Of a stretch of DNA of 64,000 bases, positions 55,099 to 62,319 are shown piece by piece (within the stretch, counting starts at the first letter, position 1; every line of letters begins with the position of its first letter). Under the pieces are notes generated by a model, which searched no databases, was not told where the DNA came from, and saw only the letters and a program-made list of their open reading frames with translations. The translations under genes and the position numbers were made by a program. The stretch is from Oasisia sp. SBJ-2009 (Eukaryota; Annelida; Polychaeta; Sabellida; Siboglinidae). The stretch spans positions 55,549,941-55,613,940 of the forward strand of contig OZ024854.1 in assembly GCA_964017155.1 (NCBI GenBank), given 5' to 3'.

Positions 55099-58000
55099 GA
55101 ATGACATTATATTCATATATATATATATATATATCCCTGTCGTTACTTGGAGGCAATCACTGTTTAATGCACGCACAAAGGCATATATATATACAAATAC
55201 TGAGGACATACATAAACACTCTACAACACAGAGGCAATCCCATGGATAGTAGACATTTGTAATTGTATTATCAGAAAAAGAAACCATATTCAGTTCTCAA
55301 CTTGTTGACAATGGTCTCAGAATTAATTATGTTGAGAGACATTCATAATATGGTAACTACAACAACACTGTTTCTGGTTGCCTCTGTTTGTGTGGATATT
55401 ACCACTGGAGCTTATTATGTCCTGGACTTTAAGCACACATATTGAGAAGTACGTGAGAAAATAATAACAAAAGTAGTTCTTATCTGTGCATCACCCTGCT
55501 GTCGATGTTACCATACTTGTTAACATACTGGTGATAGAATCCAACACACCACAAACTCGTAATGTTTTGCTTGCTGCCAGTGTTAAATCAGAAGGTAATA
55601 TAGTTTCATTCCTCCGATGTCTAAAAACCTCTCTCTTTAATGCTGCCTCTCCTCCTTAGCTTCCTACCACCTTCATCCATCCTTTGACGACTCGTGCATT
55701 TTTTACAATTACAAGTTTGTTTAATCCATTGGTTTTGTCATGCCACTGAGTTTGATCGTCAAGGATATTGGCCCAAAAGAGGTCGTTATTATTTTGTGGG
55801 TATCTATTTAATAGTCGCAAACTGAAATACAAATATGACATTTACCTGTATCAACAAATCGCATTGTGTGCCCTACTATACCGTGGTGTATGGAGGTAAG
55901 GCTGACATTACAATCAGACCATTATTTTGACGTTGCAGCCATGGGTAGAGAATACACATTTTGCGAACCAACGCCCCGTTCTCGACTGGCGCCGGCCATA
56001 TGATTGGCCATACCGCCAGGAAGACATGGACGTCTGGTCAAAGGCACCAGAGGTATTTGGAGCTGATGAACCGTTGTCGATTCACCTGCCCGGCGAACTG
56101 CGCAGGCGGGAACAGATTGCCGCACAACAGCAGGAATTCAACACATGGAGGTCAAAGGTCATTGTCGATGATGCAAGACAGTATTTCTACAGGTGAGCGC
56201 ATGGATGTCAGGATAGCAGTCGATTGTTTATTTCCAATTAAAAAAGTATTTAGAGCTGTGTATCTTTAAAATGTATATATTGCAGTGTTTTTATGTTTGT
56301 TATATTATTCTGATATTTGTTTCATCCTTTTATTAATAATCACTCTACATTGGGTACTATCCATTGTTTATTTATGTAGAGTATAAATGGTCGTAATGTT
56401 GTAGGTTGGTTCAGTTTTATGATCATGGGGCACAAATCGTTAACTATACCCTCTATGCAGATATACAAACTGCTGTATAAACCATAATGATATATCCTCT
56501 CTGTGATGGTGCGACAATTCAACTTGTGATCAAATGTGAAACAAAATGGCCGACACTTCACTGCCCATGTCCACCAGGCGAGCGACAGAGCTGCAGCCGT
56601 GTGGGTTCAAAACGCCCAATCAGCTTGCGAAACTGAAGGGTCTCCTCAAAGACCCACCGCAGAAGCTTAGCCTCCGCAAAGGTGACATGGCTCTGCAGGA
56701 GATTCCCCCGTTGGGAGTCGTCCAGCATCCGGAACTCGATCCAGTCTCCCGAAGTGCCGACCCACGGATACGTTACCGTGACGACGAAGAACCACCAGTG
56801 ACGGGATTTCAACCAGGAGCCGCGATTGAGCGGGATTGGAACCTACCAGGGAACCAGATCCCCAAGGCTGTGTATGACCACGAGGTTTTCAAGGAGGCGA
56901 AGGGGCATGACTTCATGTAAGTAGAGCGTTATTACTGTATTTCTGAAGCAATCCGTTCTCGATGCCTTTCTCTCTAGATTTGTTTTGGATAGTATTTTGG
57001 CAGGTTACCAGGGTTTGTTTATACTGTTGTCAATTTTTTGATCTGATATGTGTAAGTAAATGGTGCTAGCAGTGTTTGAAAGCCGTAACTGGTGGATGAA
57101 GAGGCTGATGTCATAATTGTAATTGCAAGCGTAACATCTCACCAAGAATGGGTTTTTTTATGCCTTAAATTACTTAAACCAGCAGTCATTTTGTTGACGT
57201 CCAACAAAAAACCTTGCAGTTATCTGTTAGTGTGATTCAGATTCAGTTCATTCACTTAATCAGTATTTTAACTTGATGTATATAATATACTGATACAATT
57301 TAACTGCTTAGCCTCATGTCACTGCTTGTCGCGATAAAATATCAAACTCAAAATTTGGCAAGCACCCTCATGAAAAATCTGCAGTCCCCCAATGAAACCC
57401 AACTAGAGTGCTGCAGGCTTATGCCAGCAAAACATTTGCCAGATTAATCTTTCCTGCAGGTCTTTATGACAAAAGTAACTTTGTCATACGTTTTTCGCAA
57501 ACAAAACACATTTAGATGCTAAAATTTCAATAATAAAATAATTGTTTGTTGGAATATCTAATTGGATGCACGAACCTGTCAGCCATTTGACAGACCTTTC
57601 TACTTTTGATACATCAAATGGTCATCATTTGCAAAGACCATGGCTTTTATGAAAAACGTGTCAGCATTGTTGTTCTTGTTATGATCCACAACACAACAAT
57701 TGTTTGTGGATTGGGAATATGTTTTCTGGTTACAGTTATTGAATTGCAATTACCCGGTAGTCATTAGAAAAGAAACTGTTTCAATCATAATTTGTAATAA
57801 TTATAACATGTAAACTTTATAAAACAAAACTCTACTTTGTGTTTAAATCTACAGCTTAGTCTGGCCACCTTGATGGTCGACAAAGGTGAGTGGGTAAGGC
57901 ACTAGATAAATTATAAATCAAACTAATCAATCAATGTAATAAATAAGCAGTTCCTGTTTTGTTGTTAAGTATGCATTAAATGTTTTATCGTTACATAAGT

Positions 58001-58862
58001 TAAGACATCTTGAATTTATAATGTATTGTTTGTGTTTCATTCATACTTGTAACCATCTTACCAAACTGTTTATTTATTGTAGTAAGCCATATGCAGTATC
58101 ATCATGATTGATGTATTGGGGCTTACCATCCCAGCGAACAAATTCTGAGAAATCTTGGCATGATTTTAGGGTTTTCCAAAATATTTATTTTGATTTAATA
58201 TGTACTCTTAATCCAATGAGACTTGCTAGCTGCAATATGCATTGACTGCGCCATTGAATAAATCAACAGAGGAATGAATGAAAGAAGGAACGAATGGATT
58301 AACTGGGCGGACGGGTGGAGAGTCGCTTTTGTAGGGATATGTCATGAATTGGAGAGAATGTTTTAGATTAACTCAAATATTTAATGGAGCATACTTTAAG
58401 TTCATGTCTTGCTCTGTTGTAAAAAATAATCATTACACCTATGCATAATTTAATGTACAGATAATACATCAGTTGTATCACTGTTTAGCTTGACTATCTT
58501 TACACATGTACGCTAATTGATGCCGATTGTTACAGCCGCTTTATCTTGTCGTAGTATGATTGTTATTTGCGAGAATGTCTGTTTTCAGCTTGTACCACAC
58601 GGATCGAGATCTACTTCATAAGCGCCACATCCAGCACATAACGGCCAAGGAATACGACCTCGATTTATTCCAGTGGCCGGAAGCATTGAAGTACCTGCAG
58701 ATGTACGGTGGTCCTGATGGAACCGGCCCCTACGTGATTCCATCAGCCGCCGAGATGGAGGCACTGGGGTTCTCAAAGCATCCACAGACAGACAGCGGTA
58801 TAGGAACCTTCACCACGTCGCTTGAAGATACGGCGCCCGTGGAAGCCATCGAAGCCTCATGA
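24658..58862 (+). CDS. CFAP92: CFAP92 (KIAA1257)-like cilia/flagella-associated protein, complete 23-exon coding region
   Basis: Joining 23 exons through GT-AG sites gives 4152 coding bases, 1383 residues plus TGA, with every intron phase consistent. Features in order: a Lys/Ser-rich N-terminus (1-60); a conserved N-terminal domain at about 60-200 with [39 protein letters not shown] and FDRPKAF, which I associate with DUF4550; basic linkers (262-440); [10 protein letters not shown] near 550; [14 protein letters not shown] near 711; [20 protein letters not shown] near 775; [11 protein letters not shown] near 1027; and a Trp/Pro-rich C-terminus. There is no signal peptide or membrane segment. 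CFAP92 family members are axonemal or cilium-linked; the biochemical role is unknown. The family name rests on remembered motifs. A symmetric exon could have been missed in the largest introns. Confidence 0.8.
25305..25542 (+). CDS. CFAP92: CFAP92-like exon 2 (residues 77-155)
   Basis: Acceptor TTCCTCAAG, donor ACTG|GTGGGT. Encodes an acidic start ([14 protein letters not shown]), then the most conserved block, [20 protein letters not shown], then [20 protein letters not shown]. Ends in phase 2. Confidence 0.88.
25585..25990 (-). mobile_element. short L2-like LINE 3' end in intron 2
   Basis: A minus-strand fragment. The tail (TTATC)n is at 25585-25600 and CAATAAAGC at 25601-25611. The 3'UTR resembles the L2-like copy at 21.3 kb (GGCAATAAAGC, then CATTCCAA). 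C-terminal codons [12 protein letters not shown] lie near 25960, matching SFYPSAVAALSG in the longer copy. Severely 5' truncated. Confidence 0.7.
26031..26070. repeat. (TA)n microsatellite in intron 2
   Basis: Twenty TA units preceded by (GTAT)n. Flanked by direct copies of ATTGCATCAACA at about 25995 and 26072. Confidence 0.9.
26462..26607 (+). CDS. CFAP92: CFAP92-like exon 3 (residues 156-204)
   Basis: Acceptor TTGACAG, donor ACCAG|GTATGT. Encodes [34 protein letters not shown] and [13 protein letters not shown], the end of the conserved N-terminal domain. Ends in phase 1. Confidence 0.88.
27332..27502 (+). CDS. CFAP92: CFAP92-like exon 4 (residues 205-261)
   Basis: Acceptor GTCCACCAG, donor CTCAAG|GTCAGC. 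Encodes [20 protein letters not shown] and the Ser/Asp-rich [17 protein letters not shown]. Ends in phase 1. The 42-bp minisatellite begins about 120 bp downstream. Confidence 0.85.
27625..38310. repeat. 42-bp minisatellite, about 254 units, in intron 4
   Basis: Unit pieces in order on the + strand: TTGATCCTTCATCCC, TGCCCACTTGATATA, TTTCTCCCACTT. The period is exactly 42 and unbroken over 10.7 kb. Because 42 is divisible by 3 and the unit lacks stops in three frames, frames of more than 3400 codons exist: one on + ([14 protein letters not shown] repeats) and two on - ([14 protein letters not shown] and [14 protein letters not shown] repeats). The array lies between two exons that splice in phase, so it is intronic. 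Variant units form higher-order blocks. It is best read as a satellite, not a gene. Confidence 0.95.
38404..38696. repeat. 49-bp tandem array, sister of the 42-bp array
   Basis: About six copies with exact 49-bp spacing (unit starts 38453, 38502, 38551, 38600, 38649). The words TTCCCTGTCCAGTTGATAT and CTCCTACTCTTGACCC resemble the 42-bp unit plus an extra CTCCTGATATAT segment. Confidence 0.92.
38849..38978 (+). CDS. CFAP92: CFAP92-like exon 5 (residues 262-304)
   Basis: Acceptor TTTTATCTTGAAG, donor CAGAG|GTACTG. Encodes [20 protein letters not shown] and [19 protein letters not shown]. Ends in phase 2. Confidence 0.82.
39516..39658 (+). CDS. CFAP92: CFAP92-like exon 6 (residues 305-352)
   Basis: Acceptor TCTTTCTGTAG, donor TGTTCG|GTAGGC. 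Encodes [20 protein letters not shown] and the basic [20 protein letters not shown]. Ends in phase 1. Confidence 0.82.
39781..40410. repeat. TA-rich satellite region in intron 6, internally duplicated
   Basis: Repeated (TA)n runs at 39781-39803, 39831-39852, 40012-40062, 40096-40116 and 40185-40400. Copies of ACAAAGCTTCAGATCTAGAT lie at about 39875 and 40427 (one with small changes), showing a duplication of about 550 bp. Confidence 0.85.
40544..40645 (+). CDS. CFAP92: CFAP92-like exon 7 (residues 353-386)
   Basis: Acceptor GCTGTTTCAG, donor ATACTTG|GTGTGT. Encodes [20 protein letters not shown] then [13 protein letters not shown]. Phase 1 to phase 1, so it could be skipped without a frameshift. 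Short, but the frame and phases fit exactly. Confidence 0.78.
40895..40966. repeat. (GA)n microsatellite in intron 7
   Basis: About 70 bp of GAGAGA about 130 bp before exon 8. Its purine run ends well before the acceptor. Confidence 0.93.
41096..41251 (+). CDS. CFAP92: CFAP92-like exon 8 (residues 387-438)
   Basis: Acceptor CCCTGTCGCCAG, donor TTTGCTG|GTAAGT. Encodes a strongly basic linker, [20 protein letters not shown], then [20 protein letters not shown]. Phase 1 to 1. Confidence 0.87.
41702..41885. repeat. 46-bp tandem repeat, four identical copies, intron 8
   Basis: Unit starts at 41702, 41748, 41794 and 41840 (GTGGTCAGTTTTGGCATTGG at each start). The copies are identical, so the expansion is recent. 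Confidence 0.95.
41886..42822. other. intron 8 remainder, nothing recognised
   Basis: Ordinary AT-rich intron sequence up to the exon 9 acceptor. Confidence 0.5.
42823..43012 (+). CDS. CFAP92: CFAP92-like exon 9 (residues 439-501)
   Basis: Acceptor TGGTGTCGAG (weak pyrimidine tract), donor CAGAAA|GTGAGT. Encodes [40 protein letters not shown] and [15 protein letters not shown]. This resembles the start of a C2-like beta fold. Ends in phase 2. Confidence 0.85.
43080..43345. repeat. TA-rich microsatellite in intron 9
   Basis: TA runs interrupted by TATGC and TACATAC words, starting 70 bp after exon 9. Confidence 0.92.
43712..43920. repeat. 19-bp minisatellite, 11 units, ending at the exon 10 acceptor
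   Basis: Eleven exact 19-bp periods of GTGTGACCTTGTTGTGTAG with few changes. Each unit begins with the same GTGTGACC that opens exon 10, and most end in TAG, so the array repeats the acceptor-plus-exon-start. Minus-strand frames over it are repeat artefacts. Confidence 0.95.
43921..44033 (+). CDS. CFAP92: CFAP92-like exon 10 (residues 502-539)
   Basis: The acceptor is the last minisatellite unit (TTGCGTAG|GTGTGACC); donor GGCAG|GTCCGT. Encodes [20 protein letters not shown] then [17 protein letters not shown]. An alternative acceptor at 43942 (ACGTCAG) would remove seven residues in frame. I prefer 43921 because Cys-x-Pro-Val-x-x-x-Tyr continues a strand-like pattern. Ends in phase 1. Confidence 0.78.
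44034..44579. other. intron 10, nothing recognised
   Basis: AT-rich sequence with no repeats of note. Confidence 0.5.
44580..44741 (+). CDS. CFAP92: CFAP92-like exon 11 (residues 540-593)
   Basis: Acceptor CTCGTTCCCAG, donor GGCGA|GTAAGG. Encodes [20 protein letters not shown] then [30 protein letters not shown] is one of the best conserved family blocks as I recall it. Phase 1 to 1. Confidence 0.88.
44840..44930. repeat. (TA)n-(GT)n-(GTAT)n compound microsatellite, intron 11
   Basis: TA run at 44840-44878, then GT, then GTAT. Confidence 0.92.
45117..45335 (+). CDS. CFAP92: CFAP92-like exon 12 (residues 594-666)
   Basis: Acceptor TTGCTCTGCAG, donor GACCAG|GTGAGA. Encodes [40 protein letters not shown] and a Pro-rich [13 protein letters not shown]. 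The [14 protein letters not shown] block fits a C2-like domain strand. Phase 1 to 1. Confidence 0.88.
45336..45378. repeat. 9-bp tandem repeat at the exon 12 donor
   Basis: Four near copies of GAGGTCACA directly follow the donor. Confidence 0.85.
45403..46085 (-). mobile_element. 5'-truncated LINE fragment in intron 12
   Basis: The minus-strand 3' tail is (TTTGA)n at 45403-45419 with AATAAAATTT. The 3'UTR has TTTTGGGGTCACAGG, as in the LINE at 2.7 kb. The C-terminal frame at 45748-45930 carries [20 protein letters not shown] and ends in CLNRRCVEC, the usual Cys-rich end. The upstream part is lost. Confidence 0.72.
46086..47226. other. intron 12 remainder, nothing recognised
   Basis: AT-rich; no further exon or repeat was supported. 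Confidence 0.45.
47227..47357 (+). CDS. CFAP92: CFAP92-like exon 13 (residues 667-710)
   Basis: Acceptor TTCCCTTTCAG, donor TTTGAG|GTATAC. Encodes [20 protein letters not shown] then [20 protein letters not shown]. Phase 1 to 0. A second C2-like strand pattern ([11 protein letters not shown]). Confidence 0.87.
47864..48024 (+). CDS. CFAP92: CFAP92-like exon 14 (residues 711-763)
   Basis: Acceptor TTTCTGTTCTAG, donor TCTGT|GTAAGT. Encodes [20 protein letters not shown], then [15 protein letters not shown] and [13 protein letters not shown]. The CPF/Y-x-RI-v-F/Y block recalls the human protein. Phase 0 to 2. Confidence 0.88.
48369..48441. repeat. (GTTT)n microsatellite in intron 14
   Basis: GTTT and TTTA tetramers, about 70 bp before exon 15. 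Confidence 0.9.
48529..48671 (+). CDS. CFAP92: CFAP92-like exon 15 (residues 764-811)
   Basis: Acceptor ATGTTTTCAG, donor GATCAG|GTTAGT. Encodes [20 protein letters not shown] then [20 protein letters not shown]. The TGF-x-LLD-x-x-IH-x-F-x-LEGL block is the clearest family signature. Phase 2 to 1. Confidence 0.9.
48960..49370. repeat. LINE/SINE-like 3' end followed by a 113-bp repeat in about 2.7 copies, intron 15
   Basis: AATAATAATAAT and TATAGCACTTTTTAAG with AAAGTGCTTCACA resemble non-LTR 3' ends. Copies of ACATTAATATGATGTGTTGA start at 49048 and 49161, and a variant at 49274. Confidence 0.75.
49388..50104. repeat. 13-bp satellite (TCATATACAGTGA), about 40 pure units plus diverged edge, intron 15
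   Basis: Exactly periodic from about 49388 to 49911. It is followed by diverged 9-13-bp relatives (ATCATACAGTG) to 50104, only 22 bp before exon 16. Confidence 0.95.
50127..50308 (+). CDS. CFAP92: CFAP92-like exon 16 (residues 812-872)
   Basis: Acceptor TCTCCTTCAG, donor GAACAG|GTTACA. Encodes [38 protein letters not shown] and [20 protein letters not shown]. Phase 1 to 0. The 13-bp satellite comes close to the acceptor. Confidence 0.87.
50309..51310. other. intron 16, nothing recognised
   Basis: The frame opened by exon 16 continues to 50557 by chance. No other feature was seen. Confidence 0.5.
51311..51428 (+). CDS. CFAP92: CFAP92-like exon 17 (residues 873-911)
   Basis: Acceptor CCATCAATAG, donor TTTGATG|GTGAGT. 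Encodes [20 protein letters not shown] then [19 protein letters not shown]. Phase 0 to 1. Confidence 0.87.
51429..52214. other. intron 17, nothing recognised
   Basis: AT-rich intron without arrays. Confidence 0.5.
52215..52390 (+). CDS. CFAP92: CFAP92-like exon 18 (residues 912-970)
   Basis: Acceptor GTCTTTCAG, donor AATAAG|GTCTGT. Encodes [20 protein letters not shown] (helical, Gln/Ala-rich), then [20 protein letters not shown]. Phase 1 to 0. Confidence 0.88.
52391..52900. other. intron 18, nothing recognised
   Basis: AT-rich; no repeats beyond short T runs. Confidence 0.5.
52901..53062 (+). CDS. CFAP92: CFAP92-like exon 19 (residues 971-1024)
   Basis: Acceptor CATTCTTCAG, donor GCTAAG|GTCAGG. 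Encodes [20 protein letters not shown], then [20 protein letters not shown] and [12 protein letters not shown]. Phase 0 to 0. Confidence 0.88.
53521..53733 (+). CDS. CFAP92: CFAP92-like exon 20 (residues 1025-1095)
   Basis: Acceptor GTGTTCACAG; donor CAACAG|GTGTGT, which is the first GT of a long GT array. Encodes [20 protein letters not shown], then basic/acidic [20 protein letters not shown] and [15 protein letters not shown]. Phase 0 to 0. Confidence 0.87.
53734..54215. repeat. (GT)n-rich microsatellite in intron 20
   Basis: About 480 bp of GTGTGT with GCGT, GCATGT and GTCTGC interruptions. It starts exactly at the exon 20 donor. Confidence 0.95.
54216..54678. other. intron 20 spacer between GT and CA arrays
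   Basis: Unique sequence of about 460 bp, including a short GAGAGACAGAGAGCGAGAC run at 54582-54600. Confidence 0.6.
54679..55096. repeat. (CA)n / (CATA)n microsatellite in intron 20
   Basis: About 420 bp of ACACAC and ACATAC words, complementary to the GT array 460 bp upstream. Confidence 0.95.
55097..55938. other. intron 20 remainder, nothing recognised
   Basis: Includes a short TA run at 55116-55133. No exon was supported. Confidence 0.5.
55939..56192 (+). CDS. CFAP92: CFAP92-like exon 21 (residues 1096-1179)
   Basis: Acceptor GACGTTGCAG, donor TACAG|GTGAGC. Encodes [40 protein letters not shown] and [20 protein letters not shown]. Trp/Pro-rich then helical. Phase 0 to 2. Confidence 0.89.
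56578..56916 (+). CDS. CFAP92: CFAP92-like exon 22 (residues 1180-1292)
   Basis: Acceptor ATGTCCACCAG, donor TTCAT|GTAAGT. The longest exon. Encodes [60 protein letters not shown] and [20 protein letters not shown]. Pro/charged-rich, probably extended. Phase 2 to 2. Confidence 0.89.
56917..58588. other. intron 22, nothing recognised
   Basis: 1.67 kb of AT-rich intron with no array or LINE fragment seen. Confidence 0.5.
58589..58862 (+). CDS. CFAP92: CFAP92-like exon 23, terminal (residues 1293-1383)
   Basis: Acceptor GTCTGTTTTCAG. Encodes [40 protein letters not shown] and a Ser/Thr/acidic tail ending VEAIEAS, then TGA TGA at 58860-58865. The double stop and nearby poly-A signal confirm the end. 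Confidence 0.9.
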
Positions 58863-58933
58863 TGACCCTGTGACCTGTCAGCCTGGAGCCAGGGCGGTAA
58901 TCTTGCATTAGATTAGCCGAAATCATTTATGAC

Positions 58934-58939
58934 AATAAA
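58934..58939 (+). terminator. AATAAA polyadenylation signal
   Basis: Canonical hexamer 72 bases after the stop of the CFAP92-like gene. Confidence 0.75.
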
Positions 58940-61017
58940 CAGAATTTCCATAGGTCCATCCGGATCCCAGACTTCATTGTTTTCCTCAAAGTGTAAACCT
59001 AAGGCTTCAAAGTTCCCGGTTCGAGTAGTTTATGCTATTTATTGTTATTATTTTGACAGTAGTGTGTCCCTGGCATCACACCACATTACTTAAAGTACAA
59101 AAGGATATCTTGTTAATATAATGTGTTTAACTTTAATTTAATTTTGTGCACATGCAAAGCCGGCACTTAACAACGCCGCTATGCGCTATATCATATTGGA
59201 CTGATAACAGGCTGTGACGTATTTCTGTACAATTAAAATCTCAAATGATATGGAGTGGGGCTAGAAACACATCGGGATCAAATCATCGACGTAAGAGTAA
59301 ATTTATACTAATCAAATGGCAGAATACCGTCGGTGTTTTGTCTTTGCGAATGTAGGTGAAGTGGCGTCCTAGCACAATGTAGGAAACATACGACGTCCCA
59401 GCACAAAGTTCGACATGAGGTCGACCATAGGACCAAGACCAGTATGTGGCCATGGTCTAGACGTTGCTTCTACTAACAGGGTATATTTCGGGTCACTCAT
59501 GTTGCAGTGTGGTACGTGGAAATGCCAGTTGTATTTTCAGTACTGAGATATTATTAGCGTTATATACATAGTCGACGTATCCAGTTGTATCTCGCTTGTA
59601 AAAACTGATATTCTTGATAAGTTTCGTTAATAACATTTATTGGTCTGGTAGACACTAAACCGCTTGCTTGAATGCTTAGCCGGCGTGACTATTTTCTCAA
59701 ATGATATTTTTGAGATATGTCGCTATGATAACGCTTGTAGGCATTTTATTGCTTATGTGCTTTTGTCTACTAGACTTTAAACCTTACGAATGCCACATCG
59801 CATACAATACGAAACGTCATGCAGTAATGACACGCGTAAATACACGCACGCACAAACACACACGCACAAATGCAATCACACACGTACACACTCGCATGCG
59901 TCGCGTCCATACACACGCACAAGCAGACACACACGCAAACACACATACACGCGCGCGCCGAATGTGGGACAGGCTAGGTATGAAAAGTATTAATAATTGT
60001 ATTGCTGTGAAAACTATATTACAGATTCGGAGATAATCTCTGATGGTGTCAGATGTTAAGTTGTCATGTATATATTAGTCATTTTTATTACAAAATCTAA
60101 TATCAGGTTTGTATTGTACTCAGCATGGTAATTCTTGATAGTGAACGTCTAACCAAAGAACATCCGTTGTTGCTGGTATGCTAAGTGTTGAGGAAATTGT
60201 TTTAAGATGTTTATTGCGTCTACTGAAGTATCGCCACAAATGCCTTACTGTTGTATTTACTACAAATTGTGTCAAATTGTTTAATAAAATCGTATGTGCC
60301 AAATAGTGTTGTTAAGAAAAGCAGTATTTGATGAACGCATCACACATAAAAACAACGGATTGTATTCTGTTGACGTGATGTATTATTGACACGACAGGGT
60401 AAACATTTCAGTCTAACTCAACTGTATAGTCTGAGGGATGTCATAAAATTATATTCTTTATGAATATATGCAAGACGTATGGGGCAATAGTGTATGTGAA
60501 ATGTGTGCCAAGAACTGATATAATCACATCGGTAGTTGTTTTGGGGGGTGTTTGTTGTCTTGGATTATAATTGAACAAATCATGTTGACGATCACATAAT
60601 TTTACCGTTGTTTAATATTGAATGCAGAATCTCAGCTCTACTCAGTTTACAAATCGGCACAACCTGTATATAGTTTGTGCCAGCTCACTTGTTTTTGCCG
60701 TCAGACAATGAATAAATGCGTGAAGAAAAACAAAACGGGCCGCGTTGTTTCGTTGACTGTTACTTGTGTGTCCGCTGTAAAAAAAAAACTGAATGTATGT
60801 CGCCTCCATACTGGGAACACAACGAGGCTCAAAATATTTTCGGCACAAGAACCCAGTACAATTGCAACATTGCTACAAACGTATTTATTATGTTGTTTTG
60901 GTTTTGAAATCGACACAATTGTTCTAATTCGGCGTGTGTGTGCGATATTGTTTGCTTCCTTTCATTCCGACTGTTCTTCCTCCTTTGCAGGAGCCTCTGG
61001 CTCTGTTGAGTAGAATT
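58940..61017. other. intergenic, nothing recognised except a CA-rich patch
   Basis: A CACACGCA-rich patch lies at about 59842-59958. Reading frames here lack family features. Confidence 0.4.
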
Positions 61018-61021
61018 GGTC

Positions 61022-61460
61022 CGGTGTGGCGGTCCAGAATGTTGAGCGATCCAGAACGTCGAAGATTAGCGGTTCATGTCAAAGGTTAGCGGTTCATGGC
61101 AAAGATTAGCGCGACCTTACGGTCTGACGGTCTGCAACGTCGAGCAGTCTACGTATGCACATGCGCGCTGAACTGGCGTAACCTCAGGTGGCCGATCAAC
61201 TTTGACCCCGTGCCAGAATGTCGAGACCGAGTTCATGACATCCGCGGCGACTGTATTACATAATAAATGATTTCTGCGCGCTGTATAGCGACGACCTACG
61301 TTTCGACCCCCTACGATGCACACTACAGTTTCCAGCGCGCACGTGTTCTTGCCATTTTTTGCACAACGACCACGATGTCGAGACGTGAACCGCCAACCTT
61401 TGACATGAACCGCTAACCTTCGACGTTCTGGACAGCTCGACGTTCTGGACCGCCACACCG
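61022..61460. mobile_element. inverted-repeat element, 439 bp, with GGTC flanks
   Basis: The ends CGGTGTGGCGGTCCAGAA and the complement TTCTGGACCGCCACACCG are part of arms of about 85 bp. GGTC flanks both sides (61018-61021 and 61461-61464). The arms repeat the word TTAGCGGTTCATGTCAAAGG. The GC-rich interior has no gene. Confidence 0.8.
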
Positions 61461-61464
61461 GGTC

Positions 61465-62105
61465 AGAGTAAACTGTTCTATAATAGAACATACACGGAAT
61501 GTCTCCTCTGTTCCATTGTTTCGCTCAACGCATTTTAAAGGTATTATATTTGAAAACTTACAGATATAAGTTATACGCTAACATATTATGTCGTGTGTGC
61601 AGCCTTCTATGTTGTTTTGGTAAGAGATTAATCATTAATGTATATCATAGCATTAATACAATCAAATTAGCAATATTGACATGATCGAGTGTTCCGAGAC
61701 GATTCAATGCATGTGTCGTGATTGACGTTCCGTGCTTTAAACATAAACAGCACACATTAGACAAGTAGTCTGTTGTTCGCAGGAGATTAATTCAGCAAAT
61801 TACCAGATGAAACAACAAATCAATGATTTCGACCTAATAAATAATACGCTAAACATTCATTCACATACTACGTATTTGAATACAAAAGAACCGGATTCAC
61901 GAAGTGCAAAACTAATCGAGACAACTTTAGTAAGCACGGACAGGGAATGATTCTGTGCTCGATGATGCGTCTGTTTATGGACATATTCGTCTGAACTTCG
62001 CTGTATGGTGACCTCGTTTCCGAATGAAGAGGCGTTATCAATTTTCCGCAATTTTTTGAAAATGACACAATATTAGAGACATTTCAATAGTTGATGTATC
62101 GTTTC
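61465..62105. other. intergenic, nothing firm
   Basis: A minus-strand frame at 61857-62051 (64 codons) has normal composition but no recognised features. It could be a neighbouring exon of the candidate below. Confidence 0.3.
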
Positions 62106-62315
62106 TTATAGTTCATGATCTGTAGTATCAAAAAATACAGAAAATTCCTTTTCACACAAACAGTTTATATCAATGTGCGACGTAATTCCTATTTCGCCGT
62201 TGCACGCCACAGATGCCAAAACTTTGGTCACATCAGCCACTGAAATACGTGTACGTTCTGCAATCACGTCATTTATTGTATGGCTTAAAGGATCAACAAA
62301 CAAATACCATGTTAG
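62106..62315 (-). CDS. possible terminal exon of an unknown minus-strand gene
   Basis: On the minus strand a good acceptor (TTTTTCTCGTAG at 62327-62316) opens the frame LTWYLFVDPLSHTINDVIAE, RTRISVADVTKVLASVACNG and EIGITSHIDINCL, which ends in TAA at 62106-62108. Composition is protein-like and non-repetitive, with a helix-turn-helix-like ISVADVTKVLA stretch. I do not recognise the family. No upstream exon or poly-A signal was identified, so this is tentative. Confidence 0.3.
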   Translation of the reverse strand, partial: LTWYLFVDPLSHTINDVIAERTRISVADVTKVLASVACNGEIGITSHIDINCLCEKEFSVFFDTTDHEL

Positions 62316-62319
62316 CTAC

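Noticed and set aside
53509..55287. Long Cys/Val and His/Thr frames over the GT and CA arrays
   Set aside because: Pure microsatellite translation. The exon ends at 53733.
59701..60036. Plus-strand frame with a hydrophobic start
   Set aside because: After about 35 residues it runs into a CACACGCA-rich tract. No acceptor, family motif or poly-A signal was seen.
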